From Actinomycetota bacterium (lineage in GTDB: Bacteria > Actinomycetota > Thermoleophilia > Gaiellales > F1-60-MAGs149), in contig VFJZ01000029.1 in NCBI GenBank assembly GCA_009885805.1, positions 1 through 51,145 of the forward strand: DNA of 51,145 bases, written 5' to 3'. Position 1 is the stretch's first letter. Each line of letters starts with the position of its first letter. Positions 1 to 11,780 of the stretch are shown piece after piece. The notes beneath the pieces are model-generated. The model did not search any database and had not been told where the DNA came from. It saw nothing but the letters and a program-made list of their open reading frames with translations. The translations under genes were made by a program, and so were the position numbers.

Positions 1-1103
1 CGGTTCTGGGCGCGCGTCGCAATAGCGTCACCCGCATCCCACGTGCAGGTGAACGATCCGCAGGCCGAACCGGCATCACCCGTCTGGACCGGCTCTGGGG
101 TCAGGCCAAAGTCCCAGACATCGGCGGTGGACGGCGCCGCCTCTTCGCCGCCGTCCGCGGCCTGATTGTCATTCAGGTCGGCGAACGCGTGCGCATAAGG
201 ACCGGCCAGCGTCGTCGCTCCCGGCGCAATCCAGTCGGCCGGGAACGTGACGATATCGCGTGTGCCGCCGGCCGCCGCCCCGGGGTAGTTGCGGTGGACC
301 CTTGCCGTCGCATGCTGCGTGAGCGAGCGCCGCAGCAGCGTCTCGCCGCTCGTCGCGTCGACGACGGCGCGGTACGTACGCCCGTCGTCGCCGCGCACGA
401 TCGTCTCCCAGGCGAGACGGTTCCCCGCACCGGCAACCACGCCGAGCGCGGCGCGGTCGCCGTTCGCGAACACCGTCGTCGCGCGCCCGTCGAACGATCG
501 CCGCGCCGCGACGGCAGCGGCACGCGTGCCGACCGCGCGCAGCGCAGCCGAGCGCGCCTGCGTCGGCGAGAGGCGGGGCGCGACGGTCGCCGAGCGGACG
601 CCACGGCTCGCCGAGCCGACGATGTTGATCAGCCGTCCGTCGGCGGCGACGTTCGCGCGCAGGCCGCTGTCGAGCGACGGCACGCCGCGCGCCCGCTGCT
701 GCCAGAACAGCCGCTGGATACCACCGACGGTGGTCGTCCGCCGTACCAGCACGAGGTTGTCGACGTCCGCCGCCGCGAGGCCGAAGGCGTCGAGGTTCGC
801 GCGCACGAAGCCAAGCGCGACCGCCGCGCCATCGGCGTCGCTGCCGCCCGTCAGGAAGCCGTCGAGCCGGCCGACCATGCGCAGTGAACCCGTGCGCTCG
901 TCGACATCGACCACGGCGCCGTCGCCGAGTCGCGCGCGCAGCGCCGCAACCGCCGCCGCGTCGCGCGGCGCCACGGGAGCACCCGCCCGCAGGTCGAGGT
1001 TGCCATCGGCCGGGCCCGTGCGATCGAGAGCGGCCACGGCGTGTGCGGCGGCCGGCGCTGCGAGGGCGCACAGCGAGACGAGCAGGGCGATTAGACGACG
1101 CAT
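1..1103 (-). CDS. Secreted M36 (fungalysin-like) metallopeptidase, N-terminal part, runs off the window
   Basis: The reverse strand is open from an ATG at 1103 to the window edge (367 codons, no stop), so only the front of the protein is present. Residues 1-22 look like a signal peptide: basic MRR, a Leu/Ala core and an AAAHA cleavage region. Residues about 30-250 resemble the FTP/PepSY inhibitory propeptide of thermolysin- and fungalysin-type proteases, with segments FWQQRARGVPSLDSG and YRAVVDATSGETLLRR. Then comes VHRNYPGA and a segment with conserved tryptophans that in M36 proteins precedes the catalytic domain. The HExxH zinc site would lie outside the window, so activity cannot be judged. 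It is divergent from the topoisomerase B gene, 52 bases away. An M4 protease is the main alternative. Family assignment is inferred from propeptide style. Confidence 0.72.
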   Translation of the reverse strand, partial: MRRLIALLVSLCALAAPAAAHAVAALDRTGPADGNLDLRAGAPVAPRDAAAVAALRARLGDGAVVDVDERTGSLRMVGRLDGFLTGGSDADGAAVALGFVRANLDAFGLAAADVDNLVLVRRTTTVGGIQRLFWQQRARGVPSLDSGLRANVAADGRLINIVGSASRGVRSATVAPRLSPTQARSAALRAVGTRAAAVAARRSFDGRATTVFANGDRAALGVVAGAGNRLAWETIVRGDDGRTYRAVVDATSGETLLRRSLTQHATARVHRNYPGAAAGGTRDIVTFPADWIAPGATTLAGPYAHAFADLNDNQAADGGEEAAPSTADVWDFGLTPEPVQTGDAGSACGSFTCTWDAGDAIATRAQN

Positions 1104-1155
1104 GCCGCGATTCTACGGTGCAATCCGGTGTGGTGGGTACCGTGTGTCTCGACGC

Positions 1156-3102
1156 ATGGCGACACCCGAGCGCTACGACGAGAGCCAGATCCAGCTCCTG
1201 GAGGGGCTCGACCCGGTCCGGAAGCGGCCCGGCATGTACGTCGGCGGCACGAACGCCCGGGCGCTCCATCACCTCGTCTGGGAGGTCGTCGACAACAGCG
1301 TCGACGAGGCCCTCGCCGGCCACTGCGCCGAGATCGTCGTCAGTCTCGACGCCGACGGCGTCGTCACCGTCACAGACGACGGCCGCGGCATCCCCGTCGG
1401 CATCCACCGCGAGACGGGCCTCTCGGCACTGGAGCTCGTCTTCACGCGCCTGCACGCGGGCGGCAAGTTCGGCGGCTCCGGCTACAAGGTCTCCGGCGGG
1501 TTGCACGGCGTCGGCGCCTCGGTCACGAACGCGCTGTCGGAGTGGCTCGAGGTCGAGGTGCGACGCGACGGGTACGTCCACACCCAGCGCTACGAGCGCG
1601 GCGCCGTCTGCGGGCCGGTCGCGCAGGTGCGGCCGCTGAAGCGCGGCGAGGAAACGGGCACGACCGTCCGCTGGCACCACGACGAGACGATCTTCGACCG
1701 CGGCGTGCACTACGGCGTCTCGACGATCGCCGCGCGGCTGCGGGAGAAGTCGTTCCTCGTGCGGGGACTGACGTTCCGGTTCCGGGCCGCCGGCCACGAC
1801 GAGGTCGTCTTCTACTCCGAGCGCGGCCTCGCCGACTACGTGCGCGAACTGAACGGCGAGCGCGTCGCGATGCATCCGACGGTGGTCTCGCTGCGCGGCG
1901 ACGGCGACGTGCCGGTCGAGATCGCGCTGCAGTGGACCGACGGCGCGGAGGAGCGGATCTTCTCCTTCTGCAACGTCGTCAACACCGTCGACGGCGGCAC
2001 GCACGTCTCCGGGCTGCGGCGCGCGCTGACGCGCTGCCTCAACAACGCCGCCTACGAGGCGGGGCGGCTGAAGAAGGATCGCGGCGAGGCGTTCGAGGCG
2101 CGCGACGTCCTCGACGGCCTCACCGCGGCCGTGTCAGTGATGCTGGCCGAGCCACAGTTCGAGGGGCAGACGAAGGGCCGCCTGAACAACTCCGAGGCGC
2201 AGGGCGCCGTGCAGTCCTTCGCCAACGAGGCATTCAGCGCGTGGCTGGTGGAGCATCCGGTCGACCTCAAGCAGATCCTCGACCGGCTCGTCCTGACCCG
2301 TGAGATCAGGGTCGCACAGTCGAAAATCTCGAAGAAGCTGCGCAACGCGGCGACCTCGATCTTCTCCGACTCGAACCTGCCGGGGAAGCTCGCCGACACC
2401 CTCGACAACCCGTCGGTGCCGATTGCCGAGCGCGAGCTGTACATCGTCGAGGGCGACTCCGCCGGTGGCTCGGCGAAGGCCGCCCGCGACTCGAACACGC
2501 AGGCGATCCTGCCGATCCGTGGCAAGATCCTCAACGTCTTCGGCGCCCGTCCGGGACGCGCCTTCGAGAACGCGGAGGTGGACTCGATCCTGGTCGCGCT
2601 CGGCGGCCGCAAGGACGCGATCGGCAAGGCGATCGTCGCCACCCTCGAACCGGATCAGCGCCGCTACGGACGCATCATCCTCGCCAGCGACGCCGACGCC
2701 GACGGCGCGCACATCGGCAACCTCCTGATCACGCTCTTCCACGAGCTGTTCCCGCGGCTGCTCGCCGAGGGCCGCGTCTTCCTCGCCCGCCCGCCGTTGT
2801 TCCGCGTCTCGCTCGCCGACGGCTCGTACGTCTACGTCGGTTCGGAGGAGGAGTTGCGCGAGACGCTGAAGGCGCGTCGCCGCAACGGCGACCACGTCAC
2901 CCGCTTCAAGGGGCTCGGCGAGATGAACCCCGACCAGCTGCGCGAGACGGTGTTCGATCCGGCCACGCGCCGGCTGGCCCAGGTGACGTTCGAGGACGTC
3001 GCGCAGGCCGCCGAGACCGTCCGCCTCCTGATGGGCTCCGACGCCGCCGGGCGCCGCAGCTGGCTGGAGGAGACCGCGCCCGACGCGGAGGTGGACGTCT
3101 GA
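1156..3102 (+). CDS. gyrB: Type IIA DNA topoisomerase B subunit (GyrB/ParE)
   Basis: 648-residue ATPase subunit of DNA gyrase or topoisomerase IV; it supplies the ATP-driven gate that works with the A subunit encoded next. The GHKL ATPase core is complete: RKRPGMYVG near 22-30, [10 protein letters not shown] at 43-52, DDGRGIPV at 74-81, and [14 protein letters not shown]-type loop. The Toprim domain has EGDSAGGSA from 432 and DADADGAHI from 512, giving the metal-binding acidic residues. The start ATG at 1156 gives the expected short N-terminus ([10 protein letters not shown]); a longer open frame upstream is only GC-rich read-through. The stop overlaps the next start by one base (TGATG), so A and B subunits are coupled. 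Sequence alone does not separate GyrB from ParE; no dnaA, dnaN or recF is nearby, so this may be a second pair. The gene symbol is provisional. Confidence 0.93.
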   Translation: MATPERYDESQIQLLEGLDPVRKRPGMYVGGTNARALHHLVWEVVDNSVDEALAGHCAEIVVSLDADGVVTVTDDGRGIPVGIHRETGLSALELVFTRLHAGGKFGGSGYKVSGGLHGVGASVTNALSEWLEVEVRRDGYVHTQRYERGAVCGPVAQVRPLKRGEETGTTVRWHHDETIFDRGVHYGVSTIAARLREKSFLVRGLTFRFRAAGHDEVVFYSERGLADYVRELNGERVAMHPTVVSLRGDGDVPVEIALQWTDGAEERIFSFCNVVNTVDGGTHVSGLRRALTRCLNNAAYEAGRLKKDRGEAFEARDVLDGLTAAVSVMLAEPQFEGQTKGRLNNSEAQGAVQSFANEAFSAWLVEHPVDLKQILDRLVLTREIRVAQSKISKKLRNAATSIFSDSNLPGKLADTLDNPSVPIAERELYIVEGDSAGGSAKAARDSNTQAILPIRGKILNVFGARPGRAFENAEVDSILVALGGRKDAIGKAIVATLEPDQRRYGRIILASDADADGAHIGNLLITLFHELFPRLLAEGRVFLARPPLFRVSLADGSYVYVGSEEELRETLKARRRNGDHVTRFKGLGEMNPDQLRETVFDPATRRLAQVTFEDVAQAAETVRLLMGSDAAGRRSWLEETAPDAEVDV

Positions 3103-6100
3103 TGGACGACGATCTCACCCTGATCCCGGGCGGCGAGCCGGACGACGAGGTCGATGTCGCCGTCGAGCGGGTGCCGTGGGAGGGCGAGACGGTCGATGCC
3201 GCCGACGCGATGTTCGAGCGCGCCCTCTCGTACGGCATGTACGTCAACACCGGCCGGGCGCTGCCCGACGTCCGCGACGGACTGAAGCCGGTGCAGCGGC
3301 GCATCGTCTTCGCGATGGACGAGATCGGCGCGCGCGCCGGCCGGCCCTACGTGAAGTCGGCGACCGTGATCGGTCACGTGATCGGGCACTACCACCCCCA
3401 CGGAGACGTGGCCGTCTATGACGCCATGGTCCGGCTCGCGCAGGGCTTCGCGCAGAACGTGCCGCTCGTGGACGGGCAGGGCAACTGGGGATCGGTCGGC
3501 CCGAAGGACTACTCCGATCCGGCCGCCGCCTACCGGTACTGCGTCACGGGCGAGACGCGCGTCCGGCTCGCGGACGGACGCAGTGTCCGCATCGACCGCC
3601 TGGGCTCGAATCTACCACCAAACAGTGAATCTCACCTAGAGGTTGATATCCTTGGGCGCCGGGGCGAGCCGCAACGGGCGACGACCCTGTTCCATTCCGG
3701 CCAGCACGACACGTTCCGTCTCTCGACGCTCGAGGGCTACGGGCTGACGGCAACCGGCAACCACCCGTTGCTCTGTCTCGGCCGCGACGAGGAGGGTCTG
3801 CCCGTCCTCCAATGGCGCCTGCTCGAGAACCTTCACGCCGGCGACCTGGTCGCGATCGTTCTCACCCACGCTGCAGCTGACGATCCCGACGAGACCGACC
3901 GCCGCCGAGCCGCCGAGATCGCCGTGGCGGTCGCAGCCGGTGACGCCGTGCCCGACGAGGTGTTCGAGGCGACGCCGGGGTTCAAGCTGGCCTTCGTCCG
4001 CTCGCTCGCCGCCAACCGCTTCGCGCGGCGCGCGCCGGACGTGCAACTCCTCCTGACGGAGCTCGGCGTGGCCGCAGACGGCGATCGCCTCGCCGACGGT
4101 CTCCGCGCCGTCGCCCGGACGCCGCGGATGAGCAGTGGCGACGGCGCCGTCGCCACCCGGACCCGGGTCGCGACGATCTTCTCCGGCTACTCGTTCGCGG
4201 CGGTGACGTCGGTCGCGCCGGCCGGTCGGCGCCCGGTCTACTCACTCCGGGTCGACTCGTCCGATCACGCCTTCGTCACCAACGGCCTCGTCTCGCACAA
4301 CACCGAGGCGCGCCTGACGCCCGCGGCGAGCGATTGGCTGCGCGACATGCGGCCCGAGATCGTCGAGTACCGCCCGAACTTCTCGGAGCGGCGCTCCGAG
4401 CCCTTCGTCCTGCCGGTCGCGTTCCCGAACCTGCTCGTCAACGGCTCGAAGGGCATCGGCTGGTCGATGGCCTGCGAGATCCCCCCGCACAACCTGGCGG
4501 AGGCGTGCGAGGCGGCGATCGTTCTCGCGGAGGACCCGGAAGCGACGCTCGACGACCTGCTCGCCGTCCTCCCCGGACCCGATTTCCCGACCGGCGGCAT
4601 CATCGTCGACCCCGACGAGCTGCCCGCGGCCTACGCGAAGGGCAGCGGCACCTTCCGCCTGCAGGCGAGGTACCACGTCGAGCAGTTACCCGGCAACCTC
4701 CAGGCCGTCGTCGTCACGGAGTTGCCGTACGGCGTCTCGCCGGACCAGATCGTGGCCGAGGTCGTCAAGGCGGCTCGCGCGGAGAAGATCACCGACGTCA
4801 CCGAGATGCCGAAGAACCTCTCCGACCGCAACGGCCTGCGCGTGCAGGTCCGCTGCAAGCGCGGCGGCAACGTGACGAAACTGGTCGCCGACCTGATGCG
4901 GCACTCGTCGCTGCGGGTGACGGTCGGGATCAACATCACGGTGCTCGCCGACGGCGTGCCGCGGCAGATCGGCCTGCGCGAGGCGCTCGACCGGTTCGTC
5001 TCGTTCCGCTTCGAGGTCGTCACGAAGCGCCTCCAGCACGAGCGGGACGAACTCCTGCGCGAGCTGCACCGCCTCGTCGCGCTGCTCGCCGCGCTCGACG
5101 ACATCGACGAGGTGATCCGCATCGTCCGCGAGTCGGACGACGACGAGCACGCCCGTGAACAGCTCAAGCTCAGGTTGAAGGTCCTCCTTCACGGCGGCGC
5201 GGCGCCGGTGCCCCTCGACGACGAACAGGCGCAGCAGATCCTCGACATGCCGATCAAGCGCCTCGCGCGTCTCAACCGTCTGAAGCTCGCGTCCGAGCGA
5301 AAGACCAAGGGGGAACGCGTCGACGAGATCGGGGCGATCCTCGACAGCTACGAGGCGCTCCGGACGATCGTCGTCGGCGAGCTCCGCGACACGGCCGGGC
5401 GGCTCGGCACGCCGCGGCGGACGCTGCTCGGCGGCGAGACGCGTGTTGCGGCCGGCGACACGCAGCGGCGGGCCGACGTCGCCGTGCTCGCGGCGCCACG
5501 CACCGACGTCCTCCTGTTCGCGACGCGCGGCGGCGCCTGCGCGATACGTCCGCGGGAGGATCGCATCGATCGGGTGCCGATCACGGTCGGCGCCGGCGAT
5601 GCGGTCGTGACCGCGATCGCGACCGACACGGCGAGCGAGCTCAACGCCTTCACCAGCGACGGTCAGGTGATGCGTCTGCGGGTGGCGGACATCCCGATCG
5701 AGGCCCGCATCTCGCGCGGGACGAGGGCGGTTGCGCTGTCGCGCGGCTCGCTGCTCGCGGGCCTCGCGCCGCTCGCCCCGGTCGGCGGACACGTGCTGCT
5801 CGTCACCGCCGGTGGCGAGATCAAGCGCTGCGAGGCGGCGGTGTTCGCCGGCTCGCACATGGGCGGATCCCCCGCCTTCGACCTCCCCGCCGGCGACGCC
5901 GTGGTGGCCGTGGTGCCACACGCGGACGGCGACGAGATCCTCCTCCACACCGCGCACGGCCGGACGCTGCGCCTGGCCGCCGCGAAGGTGCGGCCCGTCA
6001 AGAGCGCGGGCGCGGGTGGCGTCGCTGGAATCAACCTCGACCGTGGCGACCGCGTCGTCGCGGCCGGCGTCGCGGCCGGCGACCTGGTGCTCGTGATGCA

Positions 6101-6392
6101 CGAACTCGGCCACGGCAAGGTCGTGCCGCTCGGCGAGTATCCACTCAAGGGCCGGGCCACGGGTGGCGTCGTCTCGGCCAACCCGGGCGCGCCGAAGCGG
6201 CAGCCGGCCGGCGGAATCGCAGCCGCCGCGGCAGTGCCCGCGGCCGGCGAGGTCCTCGTGATGACGGCGTCCGGTGGCCTCGCACGGATCGCCGTCGGGC
6301 AGCTCGAGCAGTCGGCCCGCGCCGCAGTCTCGCGGCCGCTGGTCGACGTCGTCGTCGGCGACGAGATCGTCACGGCGCTGGCCCTTCACTGA
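3102..6392 (+). CDS. gyrA: Type IIA DNA topoisomerase A subunit (GyrA/ParC) carrying an intein
   Basis: 1096-codon gene for the DNA-cleaving subunit; after removal of a 254-residue intein (147-400) the mature protein would be 842 residues, normal for GyrA. The N-extein has the GyrA fold start ([40 protein letters not shown]) and ends at Tyr146, the catalytic tyrosine. The C-extein resumes with TEARLTP. The last ~320 residues show about six repeated beta-pinwheel blades (motifs such as [13 protein letters not shown] and [13 protein letters not shown]), used for DNA wrapping. I do not see a clear QRRGGKG GyrA box, so gyrase versus topoisomerase IV remains open. The gene follows the B subunit with a one-base overlap and is followed by the MATE gene in the same way (TGATG). 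Confidence 0.93.
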   Translation: MDDDLTLIPGGEPDDEVDVAVERVPWEGETVDAADAMFERALSYGMYVNTGRALPDVRDGLKPVQRRIVFAMDEIGARAGRPYVKSATVIGHVIGHYHPHGDVAVYDAMVRLAQGFAQNVPLVDGQGNWGSVGPKDYSDPAAAYRYCVTGETRVRLADGRSVRIDRLGSNLPPNSESHLEVDILGRRGEPQRATTLFHSGQHDTFRLSTLEGYGLTATGNHPLLCLGRDEEGLPVLQWRLLENLHAGDLVAIVLTHAAADDPDETDRRRAAEIAVAVAAGDAVPDEVFEATPGFKLAFVRSLAANRFARRAPDVQLLLTELGVAADGDRLADGLRAVARTPRMSSGDGAVATRTRVATIFSGYSFAAVTSVAPAGRRPVYSLRVDSSDHAFVTNGLVSHNTEARLTPAASDWLRDMRPEIVEYRPNFSERRSEPFVLPVAFPNLLVNGSKGIGWSMACEIPPHNLAEACEAAIVLAEDPEATLDDLLAVLPGPDFPTGGIIVDPDELPAAYAKGSGTFRLQARYHVEQLPGNLQAVVVTELPYGVSPDQIVAEVVKAARAEKITDVTEMPKNLSDRNGLRVQVRCKRGGNVTKLVADLMRHSSLRVTVGINITVLADGVPRQIGLREALDRFVSFRFEVVTKRLQHERDELLRELHRLVALLAALDDIDEVIRIVRESDDDEHAREQLKLRLKVLLHGGAAPVPLDDEQAQQILDMPIKRLARLNRLKLASERKTKGERVDEIGAILDSYEALRTIVVGELRDTAGRLGTPRRTLLGGETRVAAGDTQRRADVAVLAAPRTDVLLFATRGGACAIRPREDRIDRVPITVGAGDAVVTAIATDTASELNAFTSDGQVMRLRVADIPIEARISRGTRAVALSRGSLLAGLAPLAPVGGHVLLVTAGGEIKRCEAAVFAGSHMGGSPAFDLPAGDAVVAVVPHADGDEILLHTAHGRTLRLAAAKVRPVKSAGAGGVAGINLDRGDRVVAAGVAAGDLVLVMHELGHGKVVPLGEYPLKGRATGGVVSANPGAPKRQPAGGIAAAAAVPAAGEVLVMTASGGLARIAVGQLEQSARAAVSRPLVDVVVGDEIVTALALH
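3540..4301 (+). other. Mini-intein inside the topoisomerase A subunit (GyrA insertion site next to catalytic Tyr)
   Basis: Protein-splicing element of 254 residues. It begins with Cys (codon 3540-3542), right after the catalytic Tyr, and ends with His-Asn followed by Thr as first C-extein residue. Blocks seen: A block [14 protein letters not shown] block [11 protein letters not shown] with the conserved His; F block [18 protein letters not shown] block GLVSHN. These closely resemble the Mycobacterium xenopi/leprae GyrA intein (C-I-T-G-D start, LFHSGEHPVY, FITNGFVSHN, Thr extein), and the site is the same. The segment between B and F blocks (~120 residues) has no LAGLIDADG motifs, so a homing endonuclease is absent or decayed. 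Splicing residues (Cys1, block-B His, penultimate His, terminal Asn, +1 Thr) are all present, so splicing should work. Confidence 0.95.
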
Positions 6393-7684
6393 TGCCCCGC
6401 GCATCCGATCGCCGGATCGCGGCGCTCGCGCTGCCAGCCCTCCCCGCGCTCGCAGCGGAGCCCCTCTACGTTCTCGTCGACACGGCCGTCATCGGTCACC
6501 TCGGCACGACCGAGCTCGGCGGGCTCGCGATCGCGGCAATCCTCCTGACCGACACCGCCTGGCTGTGCAACTTCCTCGCCTACGGCACGACCGGGATGGC
6601 ATCACGCCTGTACGGGGCCGGCCGTCGTGACGAGGCGGTGCGGATGGGCGCGCAGGGGACGATACTCGCGGTCGTCATCGGCCTCGTCGTGGTGGTCGTG
6701 CTGCAACTCGCCGCCCGGCCGGTTGCGGAGGTGATCGGCCACGGCGACGCGCAGGTCGACGCGGCCGTCGACTGGCTACGCATTGCGAGCCTCGGCGCGC
6801 CGTTCATCCTCATCACGCTCGCCGGGCAGGGGTGGATGCGCGGTGTGCAGGACGTCCGCCGACCGCTCGTCTACCTCCTCGCCGGTAACGGCCTGTCGGC
6901 CCTGCTCTGTCCGCTGCTCGTCTACACCGCCGATCTCGGCCTGGAAGGCTCGGCCGTGGCGAACGTCATCGGCCAGGCGCTCGCGGCGGTCCTGTTCCTA
7001 TCGGCTCTGCACCGCGAGCGGGTGCGCTGGTCGCCGGACCGCGCGGTGCAGCGGGTGATGCTCGCGACCGCGCGCGACCTCGGCATCCGTACGGCGGCCT
7101 TCCAGGTCACCTTCCTGGCGGCGGCCGCGATCGCGTCGCGAATGGGAACCGATCGCGTCGCCGCCCACCAGATCGCGCTGCAGCTGTGGACGTTCCTGGC
7201 GCTCGTCCTGGACTCGGTCGCGATCGCCGGGCAGTCGTTGATCGGCGAGCACCTCGGCGCCGGCGACCGGGACGGCGCACGGGCGACCGCCCGTCGTCTG
7301 GCCGAGATCGGGGCGGTCCTCGGGCTGGTGTTCGCGGGGCTTCTCGCACTCGGCTGGAATGCGATCCCGGACCTGTTCACGGATGACGAGGCCGTGTTCC
7401 GCCAGGCGCACGTGGCCTGGCCGTGGTTCGTGGCGACACTGCCGATGGGCGGTCTGCTGTTCGCACTCGACGGCGTGCTGATCGGTGCGGGCGACAACGC
7501 CTTCATGCGCAACGTCACGTTGGCGGGCGCGCTCGGCGGCTTCCTGCCGCTGACGCTGCTCGCCGGCTGGCAGGGCTGGGGGCTCGGCGGCATCTGGGCC
7601 GGGATCGTCGCGTTCGTCGCGATCCGCACCGTCGGGTGCGTGTGGCGGACGGCGGGCGGCCGCTGGGCGGTGGTGGGCGCCTGA
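6392..7684 (+). CDS. MATE-family multidrug/toxin exporter (DinF-like)
   Basis: 430-residue polytopic membrane protein with about 12 hydrophobic segments in two homologous halves, as in the MATE family of Na+ or H+ coupled drug exporters. The N-terminal half has LPALPALAAEPLYVLVDTAV and GHLGTTELGGLAIA, the usual start of DinF-like members; the second half has the matching RMGTDRVAAHQIALQLW and a GQSLIGEHLGAGD loop. It overlaps the topoisomerase A stop by one base (TGATG), so it is probably the last gene of that transcript. It ends one base before the oppositely oriented nucleotidyltransferase remnant. The substrate is not predictable from sequence. Confidence 0.9.
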   Translation: MPRASDRRIAALALPALPALAAEPLYVLVDTAVIGHLGTTELGGLAIAAILLTDTAWLCNFLAYGTTGMASRLYGAGRRDEAVRMGAQGTILAVVIGLVVVVVLQLAARPVAEVIGHGDAQVDAAVDWLRIASLGAPFILITLAGQGWMRGVQDVRRPLVYLLAGNGLSALLCPLLVYTADLGLEGSAVANVIGQALAAVLFLSALHRERVRWSPDRAVQRVMLATARDLGIRTAAFQVTFLAAAAIASRMGTDRVAAHQIALQLWTFLALVLDSVAIAGQSLIGEHLGAGDRDGARATARRLAEIGAVLGLVFAGLLALGWNAIPDLFTDDEAVFRQAHVAWPWFVATLPMGGLLFALDGVLIGAGDNAFMRNVTLAGALGGFLPLTLLAGWQGWGLGGIWAGIVAFVAIRTVGCVWRTAGGRWAVVGA

Positions 7685-7685
7685 C

Positions 7686-8028
7686 CTACCCGTTGCCCAG
7701 CAGTTGCTCGACGTAGAATCGGGCCGCCACGGCGAGCCGGTCGCCGTACACGTCCTCGGCGAGCGCCAGCACCTCCGTCGCCGTGTGCAGATCGAGATGC
7801 CGCGCGAGCGGGCGGACGTCGTCGTCGTCCTCACCGACCCGGTGTGCGAGGACCTTCATCGCGAGGAGGACGCGCGCCGATACGGTCGCGACGCGCAGGC
7901 CGGGCACCTCCAGCACGGTTGCGGCGGCCGGATCGGGACCGGTCAGAAAGCCCTTGACGGCGTCGTTCAACCAACCGTCGGGCAGACCGAGATCGCCAGC
8001 CATGTGCGCGGCCTCTGCGTAGCTCCGG
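7686..8028 (-). pseudogene. C-terminal fragment of a DUF6036-like nucleotidyltransferase
   Basis: Reading from about 8024 on the minus strand, the frame gives YAEAAHMAGDLGLPDGWLND, then AVKGFLTGPDP, LLAMKVLAHRV, DDDDVRPLARHLDL and a C-terminal FYVEQLLGNG. This is the second half of a small nucleotidyltransferase-like protein whose first half lies at 8417-8593. The two halves are separated by about 390 bases of unrelated sequence. An internal ATG at 8003 exists, but the product from there would lack the nucleotidyltransferase motif. The protein family (DUF6036 / AbiEii-like) is assigned from remembered family consensus, not a search. Confidence 0.6.
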
Positions 8029-8416
8029 CAGCTTCCCGTCGAAGCAGTTCAGCCACGTCGCGCCGTGCGCGACCGCGAAGTCCACCGCCTCCAGCCCGGC
8101 GCCCTTCGGCGCACCCGGGTTCGCGAACAGGTTGCCCAGCTCGCCGGACGGCGAGATCGTCACCCCGACGTGCCCGTCCGCCGACAGGTAGACGCGCTTG
8201 TCGGCTAGCTCGTCGCGGGACGGGACGGAGACGAAGTCGGCTCGCGGGTTCCGTCGGATCGTGGCGACGTATCGGGCGTATCCCGCTTCGGTCGTCGCAT
8301 CGACCTCGGCGACATGAACCACGTCACGTCGTCGTCCTCCACCGCCCCCTGAAGGGCTTCCCTCCGCAGCGTGTCCCTGTCCTTGTCCATTGTCACCAGA
8401 CCTGAACCTAGCAGAC
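8029..8416 (-). other. Inserted ~390-base segment carrying a truncated, frameshifted GNAT-like gene
   Basis: This stretch interrupts the nucleotidyltransferase gene. On the minus strand an ATG at 8390 opens MDKDRDTLRREALQGAVEDD; near 8322 a one-base shift moves into the frame VVHVAEVDATTEAGYARYVA, then VYLSADGHVGVTISPSGELG, GLEAVDFAVAHGATWLNCFDG, KLPEL. The last motifs look like the core of a small GNAT-type protein that normally continues with a Tyr and a GF motif; here the frame runs into nucleotidyltransferase sequence instead. A CCGG tetranucleotide stands at each border (8025-8028 and 8417-8420), which could be a short duplication or chance. No terminal inverted repeats or transposase are visible. 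Confidence 0.45.
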
Positions 8417-8593
8417 CCGGATCACGGCCTTCGGCTCGAACACGGCGTCGATGTCGCTCGTCGAACGTCGCTGATCGAACGACATCGCGATCGCCGCTCC
8501 GCCGACCATGTACAGCTCGCCCTCGACGCCGCGCACGGCGAGGCGCTGGCCGAGCTCGGTCAGGAGCCGTCGGATCTCCGCGGCGTCCATCAC
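8417..8593 (-). pseudogene. N-terminal fragment of a DUF6036-like nucleotidyltransferase
   Basis: Starts with GTG-ATG at 8593/8590, overlapping the stop of the upstream partner gene. The product begins MDAAEIRRLLTELGQRLA, then ELYMVGGAAIAMSFDQRRS and TSDIDAVFEPKAVI: the GG...DxD pattern is the nucleotide-binding/metal site of MNT-type nucleotidyltransferases. The frame then meets a stop after RVC at about 8408. The expected continuation (YAEAAHMAGDLGL) resumes at 8024. With both parts joined the protein would be about 170 residues, a normal size for this family, so the gene is broken rather than short. Confidence 0.6.
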
Positions 8594-8955
8594 ACCCGCG
8601 CGAGCGATCGGGCCGGCCAGAAGATGCCGCGCCGTTTGAGTGCGACCGGCGTCTGAGCGAGGGCGATCGCCCGGAATCCCGGGACGGCGGAGACGAACCA
8701 GAAGCGTTCGAGGAAGCGCCCGTCCTCACTCGCCCAGGAGGGCCCGGGCTGCCCGCGCACGGCCAGGAGGTGTTCGGCGAGTGCCGCGAGCAGCGCGTCG
8801 GTACGCGCGTCGACGAACGCCGGTCGATCGGCGACGAGGATCGCCAACTCGCCGTCGTCCGCCCGCTGGGCGGCGTCGAGGAAGTCGCGGGCCTCGGCGA
8901 GGCAGTCGGCGCCAGCATGAACCCTATCGGCCACCTGCGCCAGTGTCGTACGCAC
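8590..8955 (-). CDS. Small partner protein of the nucleotidyltransferase (antitoxin-like, inferred)
   Basis: About 121 residues from a GTG at 8955 (VRTTLAQVADRVHAGAD); an in-frame ATG at 8994 would add 13 residues that do not look conserved and would start inside an inverted repeat. The C-terminal part RFWFVSAVPGFRAIALAQTP followed by KRRGIFWPARSLARV matches the remembered pattern (W-F-v ... lRa..l..tP..fkrRGIF...L.RV) of proteins encoded just before DUF6036-like nucleotidyltransferases in many actinobacteria. The stop overlaps the nucleotidyltransferase start (GTGATG), typical of two-gene toxin-antitoxin-like modules. Its role as antitoxin is inference from gene order only; the second gene is broken, so the module may be defunct. 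Confidence 0.6.
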   Translation of the reverse strand: MRTTLAQVADRVHAGADCLAEARDFLDAAQRADDGELAILVADRPAFVDARTDALLAALAEHLLAVRGQPGPSWASEDGRFLERFWFVSAVPGFRAIALAQTPVALKRRGIFWPARSLARV

Positions 8956-8985
8956 GACCGGATGGTAGCCGCAGCAACGTTGTGG

Positions 8986-9003
8986 CATAGGCAACTACCT
9001 ATG
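8986..9003. promoter_or_regulatory. Perfect inverted repeat CATAGG-N6-CCTATG in a divergent promoter region
   Basis: An 18-base perfect dyad (6 + 6 + 6) lies between the minus-strand antitoxin-like gene (GTG at 8955) and aconitase (9048). A TATTAT box at 9014-9019 follows on the plus strand and is the only AT-rich piece nearby. Geometry fits a repressor operator for either gene: self-control of a toxin-antitoxin pair or control of aconitase. No convincing -35 box was found, so the promoter itself is tentative. Confidence 0.4.
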
Positions 9004-9047
9004 AATCGGTCGATATTATCGCGGTCCAGCGTTGATCTGCTGGTGGC

Positions 9048-11756
<2,709 letters not shown>

Positions 11757-11780
11757 ACGCCACCCACGTCGAGCGGATCG

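Noticed and set aside
169-2004. 611-codon minus-strand open frame across the protease and topoisomerase B genes
   Set aside because: Arg/Ala/Asp-rich low-complexity translation; antisense to the clear GyrB/ParE gene. It is a high-GC shadow.
3960-4160. Homing endonuclease inside the intein
   Set aside because: The segment between splicing blocks is about 120 residues and lacks LAGLIDADG or HNH motifs.
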